A DNA stretch of 64,000 bases. Origin: Bradyrhizobium sp. Rc3b. Lineage in GTDB: Bacteria; Pseudomonadota; Alphaproteobacteria; Rhizobiales; Xanthobacteraceae. This document shows positions 35,216 through 43,996 of the stretch, piece by piece. Under the pieces are notes generated by a model that saw nothing but the letters and a program-made list of their open reading frames with translations, made no database searches and was not told the DNA's origin. Made by a program: the position numbers and the translations under genes. The DNA lies in contig NZ_FOUS01000024.1 in assembly GCF_900114915.1 (NCBI RefSeq), positions 1 through 64,000 of the forward strand, in the 5' to 3' direction. How positions within the stretch are numbered: the stretch's first letter is position 1; each line of letters opens with the position of its first letter.

Positions 35216-36814
35216 TCAGGCGATCATGGGTTGCGCAACGCGCGGCCGGGAACTCAGGCTCTCCGCGATCTCGCGCACCGCGGCGAGTGTCGTCATCGTT
35301 CGCCGCGCCTGCGCAGGGACGTCAGCGGGATGGTCGGAGCGGAAATGCGCGCCGCGACTCTCGCGCCGGCTCCACGCCGAGGCGGCAACGAGCAGGGCGG
35401 ACGTCGCCATATTGCGCAGCGCGAGGCTGGTTGCCTCGCGTTCGAGCACGGCGAAGTGGTGCACGGCCTCGGTGAGGCCGTCGCCCTTGCGGATCACGCC
35501 GAGATGGGCGCTCATCATCGCGCGCAGCCGCTTCCCGGCCAGAGCATCCGGCGTGCCGCCGCGCGGTGTCACCAATGCGTCGGGGAGGCGGGCGGGCGCG
35601 GGGATCGAGCGGCCGGCGATGTCGTCGGCGATGCGCGCGGCGTAGACCACCGCCTCCAGCAGCGAGTTCGAGGCGAGCCGGTTGGCGCCGTGCGCGCCGG
35701 TCGACGACACTTCGCCGCCGGCCCAGAGTCCGTCGATCGAGCTGCGGCCGCGCGCATCCACGGCGATGCCGCCCATGTGGTAGTGCGCGGCGGGCGCAAT
35801 CGGGATGGCTTGCGTGGCCGGATCGATGCCGGCGGCGATGCAGCTCGCATGCACGGTCGGAAATTTGTCGGCGAAGCGCGCGCCCAGCGCCTGGCGCGCA
35901 TCGAGGAAGGCGCCGCGACCGGCCGCGATCTCGGCGAATACGCCGCGGGCCACGATGTCGCGCGGCGCAAGCTCCGCGAGCGGGTGACGCGCCGGCATGA
36001 AGCGCTCGCCATTGCCGTTGATCAGCGTTGCCCCTTCACCACGCAGTGCTTCGGTCGCGAGTGGTGCGGGATCGCGGCCGACCATGATGGCGGTCGGGTG
36101 GAATTGCACGAATTCCGGATCGGCGATCACGGCACCGGCACGCGCGGCGATGGCGAGGCCGGAGCCGCTGGCTTCCATTGGATTGGTCGTCACGGCGTAG
36201 AGATGTCCGATGCCGCCGGTGGCAAGCACCACAGCGCGCGCAGCGAGCAGGAACGGTCGAGCCGTGGGATTGCCGGCTTCGCGCAGTTGAAGGCCGGCGA
36301 CGGCACCGTTCTCGGCCAAGAGGGCTTCGGCGACAAGCCCTTCGATGACACGGATCGACGGCGTACGGCGCACCGCGTCGCTCAAGGCCGCGATGATCGC
36401 GGCACCGGCACCATCGCCTCGCACATGCACGATGCGCCGGGCCGAATGTGCCGCTTCGCGTCCCACGGCGAGCCTGCCTTCGAGATCGCGATCGAAGGGG
36501 ACGCCATAGGTCAGGAGATCGTGGATGCGCGGCGCGGCCTCGCGCGCGATCCCAAGTGCGACCGCCTCGTCGACGAGGCCGCCGCCGACCGCGATGGTGT
36601 CGGCGGCATGCGCTTCCGGTGTGTCGCCCTCGGCCACCGCCGCGGCGATGCCGCCTTGCGCCCATGCGGATGATGCGCCCTGTCCGAGCGGCGCGGCCGA
36701 GATCAACGTCACCGGCCGCGGCGCGAGCTTCAGCGCGCAGAACAGTCCGGCAAGGCCGCCGCCGACGATGACGATATCGTCGGTGCGGGTGAGGTTGTGG
36801 ATGTTGTTGGTCAT
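35216..36814 (-). CDS. nadB: L-aspartate oxidase
   Basis: A 532-residue FAD enzyme oxidising aspartate to iminosuccinate, the substrate of NadA. It has the N-terminal FAD motif DIVIVGGGLAGLFCALKL, ATGGIGHLYAVTTNP, PEFVQFHPTA, HYHMGGIAVD and GAHGANRLASNSLLEAVV. The ATG at 36814 has GGAGAGAA before it and begins MTNNIHNLTRTD; an ATG 12 bp upstream is less well placed. It lies between nadA and nadC on one strand. Confidence 0.97.
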   Translation of the reverse strand: MTNNIHNLTRTDDIVIVGGGLAGLFCALKLAPRPVTLISAAPLGQGASSAWAQGGIAAAVAEGDTPEAHAADTIAVGGGLVDEAVALGIAREAAPRIHDLLTYGVPFDRDLEGRLAVGREAAHSARRIVHVRGDGAGAAIIAALSDAVRRTPSIRVIEGLVAEALLAENGAVAGLQLREAGNPTARPFLLAARAVVLATGGIGHLYAVTTNPMEASGSGLAIAARAGAVIADPEFVQFHPTAIMVGRDPAPLATEALRGEGATLINGNGERFMPARHPLAELAPRDIVARGVFAEIAAGRGAFLDARQALGARFADKFPTVHASCIAAGIDPATQAIPIAPAAHYHMGGIAVDARGRSSIDGLWAGGEVSSTGAHGANRLASNSLLEAVVYAARIADDIAGRSIPAPARLPDALVTPRGGTPDALAGKRLRAMMSAHLGVIRKGDGLTEAVHHFAVLEREATSLALRNMATSALLVAASAWSRRESRGAHFRSDHPADVPAQARRTMTTLAAVREIAESLSSRPRVAQPMIA

Positions 36815-36832
36815 TGTTCTCTCCATTCACTC

Positions 36833-37002
36833 TGCCGTCGTCCCTGCGAACGCAGGGACCCATACGCCGCGGCGGAAGTTGTTGTGCGAAGCTGCGCGTT
36901 GCCTCTCTTCGCCAAACATCTTCCTGTGGTCAGCGCGACGAGCGCGAGCGCTCGCGCGGGGGTCCCGGATCTGCGCTACGCTTGTCCGGGACGACAGCTG
37001 TG
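36833..37002. repeat. Palindromic intergenic repeat between nadB and nadA
   Basis: GTCGTCCCTGCGAACGCAGG and GACCCATACG form a hairpin of the type also found at 21265, and GTCCCGGATCTGCGCTACGC with TTGTCCGGGACGAC forms a second. It sits inside the nad operon, a site where such hairpins could affect relative nadA and nadB expression. Confidence 0.65.
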
Positions 37003-37021
37003 TGTGACGCTGCATGTGTTG

Positions 37022-38128
37022 TTAATTCTTCAGATTGATCATCCGCTCGACCGAGCGCCTTGCGCGATCCGCAAGTGCGGGATCGATCGTCACCTCTTCG
37101 CGGAGCGTCAGCAGGCTGTCCAAAATGTTGGCGAGCGTGATGCGCTTCATGTGCGGGCAGAGATTGCAGGGGCGCAGCATCTCGACGTCAGGCAGCTCGG
37201 CGCGCACATTGTCGGCCATCGAGCATTCCGTGATCATCACCAGCCGCCGCGGCCGCTTTTCGCGCACCCAGTTGATCATGTGCGCGGTCGAGCCGGTGAA
37301 GTCGGCTTCCGCCAGCACGTCCGGCGGACATTCGGGATGTGCGATGATCTGCACGGACGGATCGGCCTCGCGAAAGGCGCGCAGCTCTTCGCCCTTGAAG
37401 CGCTCGTGCACCTCGCAGGCGCCTTTCCAGGCGATGATCTTCACGTCGGTCTTCGAGGCCACGTAAGTGGCGAGATAGCGATCGGGCAGGAAGATCACGC
37501 TTGGCGCGTTCAGGCTCTCGACCACCTGCACCGCGTTCGAGGAGGTGCAGCAGATGTCGACCTCGGCTTTCACCTCCGCCGAGGTGTTGATGTAGGCGAC
37601 GACAGGCACGCCCGGAAATTTTTCGCGGAGCAGGCGCACGTCGGCGCCGGTGATGCTGGCGGCCAGCGAGCAGCCGGCGCGCGAATCCGGGATCAGCACC
37701 GTCTTGTCCGGGTTGAGCAGTTTTGAGGTCTCCGCCATGAAGTGCACGCCGCACTGCACGATGACATTGGCCTCCACCTTGGTGGCCTCGACCGCGAGCT
37801 GCAGCGAGTCGCCACCAATGTCGGCGACGCAGTGGAAGATCTCCGGCGCCTGGTAGTTGTGGGCGAGGATCACCGCACCCCGCGCTTTCTTCAGGTCGTT
37901 GATCGCCTTGATCGTCGGCGCCATCAGCGGCCACTCGATCGGGGGGATGACGTGCTTCACGCGCTCATAGAGCGGGGCGGTGGCGCGTTCGATCTCCGCC
38001 GTCCATCCCAGCGAAGGCGTCGGCAGCGCGCGCGCTGTGGGCGCTGGTGCGGGGCGGGGAGAGGAGGCGAGATGGCCCTGCGGCCGGTTGGCAAAATCGT
38101 CTGGACCGTAGATTTCAGTGATCGGCAT
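37022..38128 (-). CDS. nadA: Quinolinate synthase A
   Basis: A 368-residue 4Fe-4S enzyme that condenses iminosuccinate with dihydroxyacetone phosphate to quinolinate. It has the repeated NadA domains, with ILAHNYQAPEIFHCVADIGGDS split over neighbouring lines, VQCGVHFMAET, AHPECPPDV and CNLCPHMK that hold the cluster Cys residues. A ~55-residue Pro-rich N-terminal extension precedes the core. GGGAGG lies before the ATG. First gene of the nad operon; the upstream region carries two palindromes. Confidence 0.97.
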   Translation of the reverse strand: MPITEIYGPDDFANRPQGHLASSPRPAPAPTARALPTPSLGWTAEIERATAPLYERVKHVIPPIEWPLMAPTIKAINDLKKARGAVILAHNYQAPEIFHCVADIGGDSLQLAVEATKVEANVIVQCGVHFMAETSKLLNPDKTVLIPDSRAGCSLAASITGADVRLLREKFPGVPVVAYINTSAEVKAEVDICCTSSNAVQVVESLNAPSVIFLPDRYLATYVASKTDVKIIAWKGACEVHERFKGEELRAFREADPSVQIIAHPECPPDVLAEADFTGSTAHMINWVREKRPRRLVMITECSMADNVRAELPDVEMLRPCNLCPHMKRITLANILDSLLTLREEVTIDPALADRARRSVERMINLKN

Positions 38129-38151
38129 TAGAGCCTCCCTCGTATGTCATT

Positions 38152-38170
38152 TATACTCAATATGAGTATA
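38152..38170 (-). promoter_or_regulatory. Perfect palindrome upstream of nadA, probable NadQ-type operator
   Basis: TATACTCA and TGAGTATA are exact complements around ATA. It begins 24 bp upstream of the ATG, and a TATAAA on the minus strand overlaps its nadA-proximal arm, so a bound protein would hide the promoter. A similar copy lies at 38229-38243. A NUDIX/winged-helix NadQ-like regulator is encoded at 50692-51660. The pairing of regulator and site is inference. Confidence 0.65.
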
Positions 38171-38228
38171 TGTAGGGCCTGAGTAATCCGGCCGAGGGGC
38201 CGGAGCGGGTTTCATCGATCCTCATATA

Positions 38229-38243
38229 TGCTCAATATGAGTA
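38229..38243 (-). promoter_or_regulatory. Second, imperfect copy of the nadA palindrome
   Basis: TGCTCA-ATA-TGAGTA differs from the perfect site at one base of the left arm. It is about 60 bp further from nadA. A spare TGAGTA half-site lies between the two, at 38180-38185. Two spaced sites would permit cooperative binding; the second may also influence the divergent MFS gene at 38472. Confidence 0.5.
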
Positions 38244-38471
38244 AATCAAAAGTAGCACGCTCTGCCGAGGACGGCTAGGTCCTGCCGCACACAATCTCGT
38301 CAGGTCGTCGTCCGACGCGTCTGGCGAAGGCCAGATTGAAACGCAATGCTCCCGCGGCAGCCCCTCGTGGAATGCAACCGTTTTTGATTTGGGATTTTCA
38401 TGCAAATGCATTAAATGACGCATTCGCGGCCGCCTCTTTGCGAATCCGCCAATGACAGACGGGGAAATACC

Positions 38472-39725
38472 ATGTCGACATCAGTGGGCGAACTCGCTCC
38501 GGCCTCACGTTCCTCCAGCTGGCGTACCCCCGCCGTCATCATTTTGTGCGGCTGCGCGATCGGCATGCTCGGCTTTGGCCCGCGCTCGGCGCTCGGTTTC
38601 TTCGTGCAGCCGATGAGCCATGAATTCTCCTGGGGCCGCGACGTGTTTGGCCTCGCCATCGCCTTTCAGAATTTGCTGTGGGGACTGGGTCAGCCCATCG
38701 CCGGCGCGGTCGCCGATCGCTTCGGCCTGTTCCGGGTGATGTGCGTCGGGGCGCTGCTCTATGCCGGCGGCCTCTTGCTGATGCGCTATTCCTCGACGCC
38801 GCTGTCGCTCAACATCGGTGCCGGCGTCATGGTCGGCTTCGGACTCGCCGGCTGCTCGTTCAATCTGGTGCTGTCGGCATTCACCAAGCTGCTGCCGGCC
38901 GAAAAGCGCGGCCTCGCGCTCGGTGCCGGCACGGCCGCGGGATCATTCGGGCAGTTCCTGTTCGCACCGATCGGCGTCGCGTTGATCGACAATTTCGGCT
39001 GGCAGCAGGCCCTCTCCGTGTTCGGCTTCCTGATGCTGCTGATCATCCCGCTGTCACTGGCGCTCTCGACGCCGCCGGCTGCAACTACGGCCAGTGCGAC
39101 GCCGGCGGATGAGCAGACCATCACCAGGGCGCTCGCCGAAGCCTTCGGTCACCGCTCCTATGTGCTGCTGGTGCTCGGCTTCTTCACCTGCGGATTCCAG
39201 CTCGCCTTCATCACTGTGCATCTGCCGGCCTTCCTGGTCGATCGCGGCATCTCGACGCAAACCGGAGGCTGGGTGATCGCGGCGATCGGCCTGTTCAACA
39301 TCATCGGCTCGCTCAGCGTCGGCTATCTCCAGAACTCGCTACCCAAGCGCTACATCCTCTCGGCCATCTACTTCACGCGTGCGCTCGCAACCCTCGCCTT
39401 CATTTCGTTCCCGATCACGCCGTTCTCGGCGATCGCGTTCGGTGCTGTCTCCGGCCTGACCTGGCTGTCCACGGTGCCCCCGACCTCGGCGCTGGTGGCG
39501 CTGATGTTCGGCACGCGCTGGCTTGCGACGCTGTACGGCTTTGCCTTCGTCAGCCATCAGGTCGGCGGCTTCCTCGGTGTCTGGTTAGGGGGCATCGTCT
39601 TCGAACGCTTCGGTTCCTATACGCCGATCTGGTGGCTCTCGATCCTGTTCGGCGTGCTTTCCGCGCTGATCAATCTTCCGATCGTGGAGAAACCTGTCGT
39701 TCGGGCGGTTGCGCAGCCTGCCTGA
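38472..39725 (+). CDS. MFS transporter, monocarboxylate-porter-like
   Basis: A 417-residue major facilitator with 12 hydrophobic helices. It carries the loop 2-3 signature in GQPIAGAVADRFGLFRVMCV, LPAEKRGLALGAGTAAGSFG, and PTSALVALMFG near the C-terminal half. The arrangement resembles the oxalate/formate and monocarboxylate group, but the substrate is not shown. Starts at ATG 38472, with GGGGAAA upstream. Divergent from nadA across a 343-bp spacer. Confidence 0.9.
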   Translation: MSTSVGELAPASRSSSWRTPAVIILCGCAIGMLGFGPRSALGFFVQPMSHEFSWGRDVFGLAIAFQNLLWGLGQPIAGAVADRFGLFRVMCVGALLYAGGLLLMRYSSTPLSLNIGAGVMVGFGLAGCSFNLVLSAFTKLLPAEKRGLALGAGTAAGSFGQFLFAPIGVALIDNFGWQQALSVFGFLMLLIIPLSLALSTPPAATTASATPADEQTITRALAEAFGHRSYVLLVLGFFTCGFQLAFITVHLPAFLVDRGISTQTGGWVIAAIGLFNIIGSLSVGYLQNSLPKRYILSAIYFTRALATLAFISFPITPFSAIAFGAVSGLTWLSTVPPTSALVALMFGTRWLATLYGFAFVSHQVGGFLGVWLGGIVFERFGSYTPIWWLSILFGVLSALINLPIVEKPVVRAVAQPA

Positions 39726-39766
39726 TCGGCTAAACATCCCGGTCAAACCAGTCAGGGAGTTCAGCT

Positions 39767-40753
39767 GTGGCCACATTCAAGGCGATCCGGATCGACAAGG
39801 CGGACAAGGGCACCACTGCCGCGCTGACGCAGTTCGATGAAGCCGAACTGATGGACGGCGACGTCACCGTCCGCGTGGAATGGTCGACGCTGAACTACAA
39901 GGACGGCCTCGCGCTCACCGGCAAGGCGCCGGTGGTGCGCCGCTTCCCGATGATCGCCGGCATCGACTTCGCCGGCACGGTCGAGCAATCCTCGCATCCG
40001 CAATGGAAAGCGGGCGACAAGGTCGTCTGCACCGGCTGGGGCATGGGCGAGACCCATCTCGGCGCCTATGCCGAGATGGCACGGGTGAAGGGCGACTGGC
40101 TGGTCGCCTTGCCGCAAGGCCTGTCGGCCCGCGATGCCATGGCAATCGGTACCGCCGGCTTCACTGCGATGCTCTCGGTGCTGGCACTCGAGAAGCACGG
40201 TCTCTCGCCGAAGAGCGGCCCTGTGGTGGTGACGGGTGCTGCCGGTGGCGTCGGCTCGGTCGCCACCGCCGTGCTCTCGAAGCTCGGCTACCACGTCATC
40301 GCCTCGACCGGCCGAGCCTCGGAGGCCGACTATCTGAAGCATCTCGGAGCAGCCGAAATCATCGACCGCAACGAATTGTCGGCGCCGGCTAAGCCGATCG
40401 CTAAGGAGCGCTGGGCGGGTGGCGTCGACAGCGTCGGCTCGACCACGCTGGCGAATCTGCTCTCGATGACGAAATACGGCGGGGCCATCGCGGCCTGCGG
40501 CCTGGCCGCTGGCATGGACCTGCCGTCATCCGTCGCGCCCTTCATTTTGCGCGGGGTGTGCCTTCTCGGCATCGATTCCGTGATGTGCCCGATCGAGCCG
40601 CGGAAAGCCGCCTGGCAGCGCCTGGCGTCAGATCTTGATCGGACTAAACTATCTGAAATCACTCACGAAATTCCTCTTGATCAGGTACCGGAGTGGGGCG
40701 CAAAAATCCTGGCCGGCCAGGTCCGCGGCCGCATCGTGGTAAAAATTGTCTAA
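39767..40753 (+). CDS. acuI: Acrylyl-CoA reductase-type NADPH oxidoreductase (YhdH/AcuI)
   Basis: A 328-residue medium-chain dehydrogenase without the zinc ligands. TLNYKDGLALTGKAPVVRRF and PMIAGIDFAGTVEQS open it, and the NADPH-binding VVTGAAGGVGSVATAVLSKLG follows. YhdH/AcuI proteins reduce acryloyl-CoA to propionyl-CoA. The start is GTG at 39767 with CAGGGAG 9 bp upstream. It follows the MFS gene by 41 bp and may share its transcript, suggesting a small-acid uptake and use pair. Confidence 0.93.
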   Translation: MATFKAIRIDKADKGTTAALTQFDEAELMDGDVTVRVEWSTLNYKDGLALTGKAPVVRRFPMIAGIDFAGTVEQSSHPQWKAGDKVVCTGWGMGETHLGAYAEMARVKGDWLVALPQGLSARDAMAIGTAGFTAMLSVLALEKHGLSPKSGPVVVTGAAGGVGSVATAVLSKLGYHVIASTGRASEADYLKHLGAAEIIDRNELSAPAKPIAKERWAGGVDSVGSTTLANLLSMTKYGGAIAACGLAAGMDLPSSVAPFILRGVCLLGIDSVMCPIEPRKAAWQRLASDLDRTKLSEITHEIPLDQVPEWGAKILAGQVRGRIVVKIV

Positions 40754-40866
40754 CGGCGTTCAGACTTTACCAACCAAGCTGCTTCAATGTCGCCATGGTT
40801 AGTATGGTAAGCAGCGGGTAAAGAGATAAGGCATCGCCCGCCGCGGGGGTTAGTTCGGAGTTGAGC

Positions 40867-41454
40867 ATGCTTGCGCGTATTGTGTTGGGGGCTGTCACGG
40901 CGGCAGCAACGTTTGCGCCGGCCCTTGCCGGAAGCATGAACGCCGACGAGGCGCGTCGCTTCGTGGCAGGCAAAGTGTTTGCCTTCACCTGTTTCGACGG
41001 CACCCGCGGCGCGGGCCGCATCCTGGACGATCTCGGCGCCGCCGGTGCGGTGCAGTTCTCCGGCGCGGGCCCGGTCAAGCATCTCCGCCTGCCCGGCAAT
41101 ACGCTCCAGATCCGTGGCCAGAATGTCTGCGCCTCGATCAAGGGCATTCCATTCGAGCCTTGTTTCAACCTGGAAAAGACCGACGATCGCAGCTTCCGCG
41201 GCTCGGTGTCGGGGATGGGCTTCGCCTATTGCGACTTCCATCACCAGGGTGGCAACCAGATGCTGATGGCGCGCGCTGCGGCGCGTCCGCGCTCGCTGCA
41301 CAGGACAGAGCACACCGGTTCCGTCGGCGCGTCCAACACCGAAGTTGCCGCGCGCGTCGAGACGCCGCGTGTCGAGAGCAGCCGGCTCGAGCCGGTGAAG
41401 TCGGAGCCCGCCAAGAACGAGGGCCCGCTGGAGCTGCGCCGTTCCACCCAGTGA
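40867..41454 (+). CDS. Secreted hypothetical protein with four Cys in the core
   Basis: A 195-residue protein from ATG 40867 with a signal peptide (LARIVLGAVTAAATFAPALAGS). The N-terminal ~110 residues look folded, with Cys in FTCFDGT, QNVCASI, FEPCFNL and FAYCDFH, which could form two disulfides in the periplasm. The C-terminal ~60 residues are low-complexity and charged (ESSRLEPVKSEPAKNEG). It resembles proteins found across Bradyrhizobium; I do not recognise a function. Confidence 0.8.
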   Translation: MLARIVLGAVTAAATFAPALAGSMNADEARRFVAGKVFAFTCFDGTRGAGRILDDLGAAGAVQFSGAGPVKHLRLPGNTLQIRGQNVCASIKGIPFEPCFNLEKTDDRSFRGSVSGMGFAYCDFHHQGGNQMLMARAAARPRSLHRTEHTGSVGASNTEVAARVETPRVESSRLEPVKSEPAKNEGPLELRRSTQ

Positions 41455-41618
41455 GTCGGCTGCGCGGGACGGTCCGCGCACTTTGTTGTTGAAGACGTTC
41501 ATCGAACGCCAAGCCGCCGCGCCGTAGTCATACGGACGGCGGCTTTCATGCGTTGGTAGCTGTTCGCGCGCCAGTTTGCGGACGGCCGGGGGGCGCGGCC
41601 CGATAAAAGGGTTCAACG

Positions 41619-41885
41619 ATGTCGCTGTACTTTTTCCGCATCAGCACCGGTCGCTATTCCGGCGCCGCCGACCAGCCGTACGAATTCGAGGACCGCACAG
41701 CCGCCTGGACCGAGATGACCGAGGTCTGCGCCAATCTGCTCGGCGGCATCGCGCGCAGCCTGAAGCCGAACGCCGAGTGGTGCATGGAGCTGCTCGACGA
41801 GGACAAGAAGCCGGTCTTCCGCATCAGTCTCGTCGGTGAGAGCGTAACGCAGCGGGGCGGGGGTCCTATCACTGCGTGTGATTAA
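41619..41885 (+). CDS. DUF6894-like small protein
   Basis: An 88-residue cytosolic protein opening MSLYFFRISTGRYSG, then a polar insert and AWTEMTEVCANLLGGIAR, ending with MELLDEDKKPVFRISLVGE. The FRIS...D...W.EMT...L pattern is that of the small DUF6894 group. No membrane segment. Role unknown. It precedes the chemoreceptor cluster by 172 bp. Confidence 0.8.
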   Translation: MSLYFFRISTGRYSGAADQPYEFEDRTAAWTEMTEVCANLLGGIARSLKPNAEWCMELLDEDKKPVFRISLVGESVTQRGGGPITACD

Positions 41886-42057
41886 CCTGTTAAGCGCGCA
41901 TACCGTGCTGAAATTCAAGGGGTTTTCCTACCGATCCCGTATTTGCCGGGAGGCCGCGTTAACCAAATTGGAATGGTGAACGCATACTTTTTGGACAAGG
42001 GCGATCAACGCCGAGGGCGGCTGGCAATGACTCGGCCGCGCATTCCCTAGGGGAAGC

Positions 42058-43800
42058 ATGCCGATGTTGAGCCTCGTTCAGAATTTGCGGATTGGGACCA
42101 AGCTGGCGATCTCATCGGCGGTCGGCATCCTCCTGGTCCTCGCGATGATAGCAGGTCAGGTGATCGGAAACGGCAACGTGCGCCGGTCCAGCCAGACGGC
42201 GTCCGAGCAGCAGGAGCTCGCACGCGAGGCAGTCGAATCCAAGCTCGCGGCGCGCGCCATGCAGCTCGCCGCACGCGACATCCGCCTCGCCAATAATTCA
42301 GATGGACTGCAGAAGGCGCGCGACGCGCTGGTCGAACGCGCCGGTCATTTGGTGAAGGTTGCCGACGCAATGCTCACGCTCTCGCACGTGCCGGAAAACC
42401 GCGCGAGGATAGAGAAGCTCAAGGTCCTCACGGCGAACTACCTCAAGGGAGCTCAGCAGCTCGCATCCGTGCGCGGTGCCGCCCTGGCTCTCACGGGTGA
42501 GGATGCCGCTACTCGCCTCGCCAAGCTCGTCGATGAGGGGACGCGTCTCGCCCGCGAGGTCACGTTGCCGATCGCAGGCGAGATAGACCAGGCTGCCAAT
42601 CAGATTGCCGACGTCGCCAGGCACAGAAGCGAAGAGGAGATTGCGGCCTCCGCGCGGGAGATGGCGTCCAGCGAGCATATCGCAATAGTCATCGGCGCTT
42701 TCACGGCGCTCGTCCTCCTCGGCTCCTGGCTCACGTCGTTCCTGACCATCGCACGGCCGATCCGCGCGCTCACGGTGGCCATGGACAAGCTCGCCGGCGG
42801 CGACTTTTCCGTGGTGCTGCCCGGTCTCGGCCGCAAGGACGAGGTCGGCGGTGTCGCGGCGGCTGTCGAGAAGTTCAAGATCGTGTCCGAACAGAAGGCG
42901 CGCGAGGAGGCCGAGGCCAAGATCAGGCAGGATCAGGCTGCAGCCGTGCAACGCAAGGCCGAGATGTCCAGGCTGGCCGATGGCTTCGAGGCGGCGATCG
43001 GCGAGATCGTCGATACCGTGTCATCGGCCGCGACTGAACTGGAAGCGTCTGCGTCGACGCTCACGTCGACTGCGGCGCGCGGACAGGAACTCACCACCAT
43101 GGTTGCTGCCGCCTCCGAAGAGGCGTCCACCAACGTGCAGTCGGTGGCGTCGGCGACCGAAGAGCTGTCGTCGTCGATCACGGAGATCAGCCGCCAGGTG
43201 CAGGAATCCGCGCGCGTCGCCAGCGAAGCGGTCAGCCAGGCCCGCACCACGACCGACCGCGTCGGCGAGTTGTCGAAGGCGGCGGCGCGGATCGGCGACG
43301 TGGTTGAATTGATCAACACCATCGCCGGCCAAACCAATCTCCTGGCGCTCAATGCGACCATCGAGGCCGCGCGCGCCGGCGAGGCGGGCCGCGGCTTTGC
43401 CGTCGTCGCCTCCGAGGTCAAGGCGCTCGCCGAGCAGACTGCGAAGGCGACCGGCGAGATCGGCCAGCAGATCGCCAGCATCCAGACCGCGACCGAGCAT
43501 TCGGTCGGCGCCATCAGGGACATCAGCGACACCATCGAGAAGCTGTCGGAGATTTCCTCGACCATCGCGGCTGCCGTCGAAGAGCAGGGCGCGGCGACGC
43601 AGGAGATCTCCCGCAACGTGCAGCAGGCGGCGGAGGGCACCCATCAGGTGTCCTCCAACATCACCGACGTGCAGCATGGCGCGAGCGAAACCGGCTCGGC
43701 ATCCTCGCAGGTGCTGGCGGCGGCGCAATCGCTGTCCGGCGACAGCAACCGCCTCAAGCTCGAGGTCGGCAAGTTTCTCGGCACCGTGCGCGCCGCCTGA
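42058..43800 (+). CDS. Methyl-accepting chemotaxis protein 1
   Basis: A 580-residue chemoreceptor. TM1 near residues 14-35 (LAISSAVGILLVLAMIAGQV), a ~180-residue periplasmic helical domain, TM2 at about 212-232, a HAMP region (ARPIRALTVAMDKLAGGDFS) and a long signalling hairpin. The hairpin tip has INTIAGQTNLLALNATIEAA (cut here for length), EVKALAEQTAKATGEI and EEQGAATQEIS. It signals to CheA through CheW. The C-terminus ends TVRAA with no CheR-binding pentapeptide. GGGGAA precedes the ATG at 42058. Confidence 0.95.
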   Translation: MPMLSLVQNLRIGTKLAISSAVGILLVLAMIAGQVIGNGNVRRSSQTASEQQELAREAVESKLAARAMQLAARDIRLANNSDGLQKARDALVERAGHLVKVADAMLTLSHVPENRARIEKLKVLTANYLKGAQQLASVRGAALALTGEDAATRLAKLVDEGTRLAREVTLPIAGEIDQAANQIADVARHRSEEEIAASAREMASSEHIAIVIGAFTALVLLGSWLTSFLTIARPIRALTVAMDKLAGGDFSVVLPGLGRKDEVGGVAAAVEKFKIVSEQKAREEAEAKIRQDQAAAVQRKAEMSRLADGFEAAIGEIVDTVSSAATELEASASTLTSTAARGQELTTMVAAASEEASTNVQSVASATEELSSSITEISRQVQESARVASEAVSQARTTTDRVGELSKAAARIGDVVELINTIAGQTNLLALNATIEAARAGEAGRGFAVVASEVKALAEQTAKATGEIGQQIASIQTATEHSVGAIRDISDTIEKLSEISSTIAAAVEEQGAATQEISRNVQQAAEGTHQVSSNITDVQHGASETGSASSQVLAAAQSLSGDSNRLKLEVGKFLGTVRAA

Positions 43801-43828
43801 ACCGCGACATTCCTCGGCAGATCTGCTT

Positions 43829-43858
43829 GCAACCGCCGCGTGACTGCGCGGCGGTTGC
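43829..43858 (+). terminator. GC-rich hairpin after chemoreceptor 1
   Basis: GCAACCGCCGCG (43829-43840) pairs exactly with CGCGGCGGTTGC (43847-43858), 12 bp with a 6-base loop. It lies about 30 bp past the stop. There is no U-run, so termination by hairpin alone is uncertain; it could instead protect the mRNA end. Confidence 0.5.
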
Positions 43859-43996
43859 GCGCGTTCGTAATTCGACGCCGCGACCCTTGGCGCGCGGGGT
43901 TAACTTTCCGGAAAAGCGACGCAGTCATGATTGCCGCAATTTCCCGGATGCTGAGTCGTCCTTCGCGTATTGCGTCTCAATCGTTGGAGCACATTC

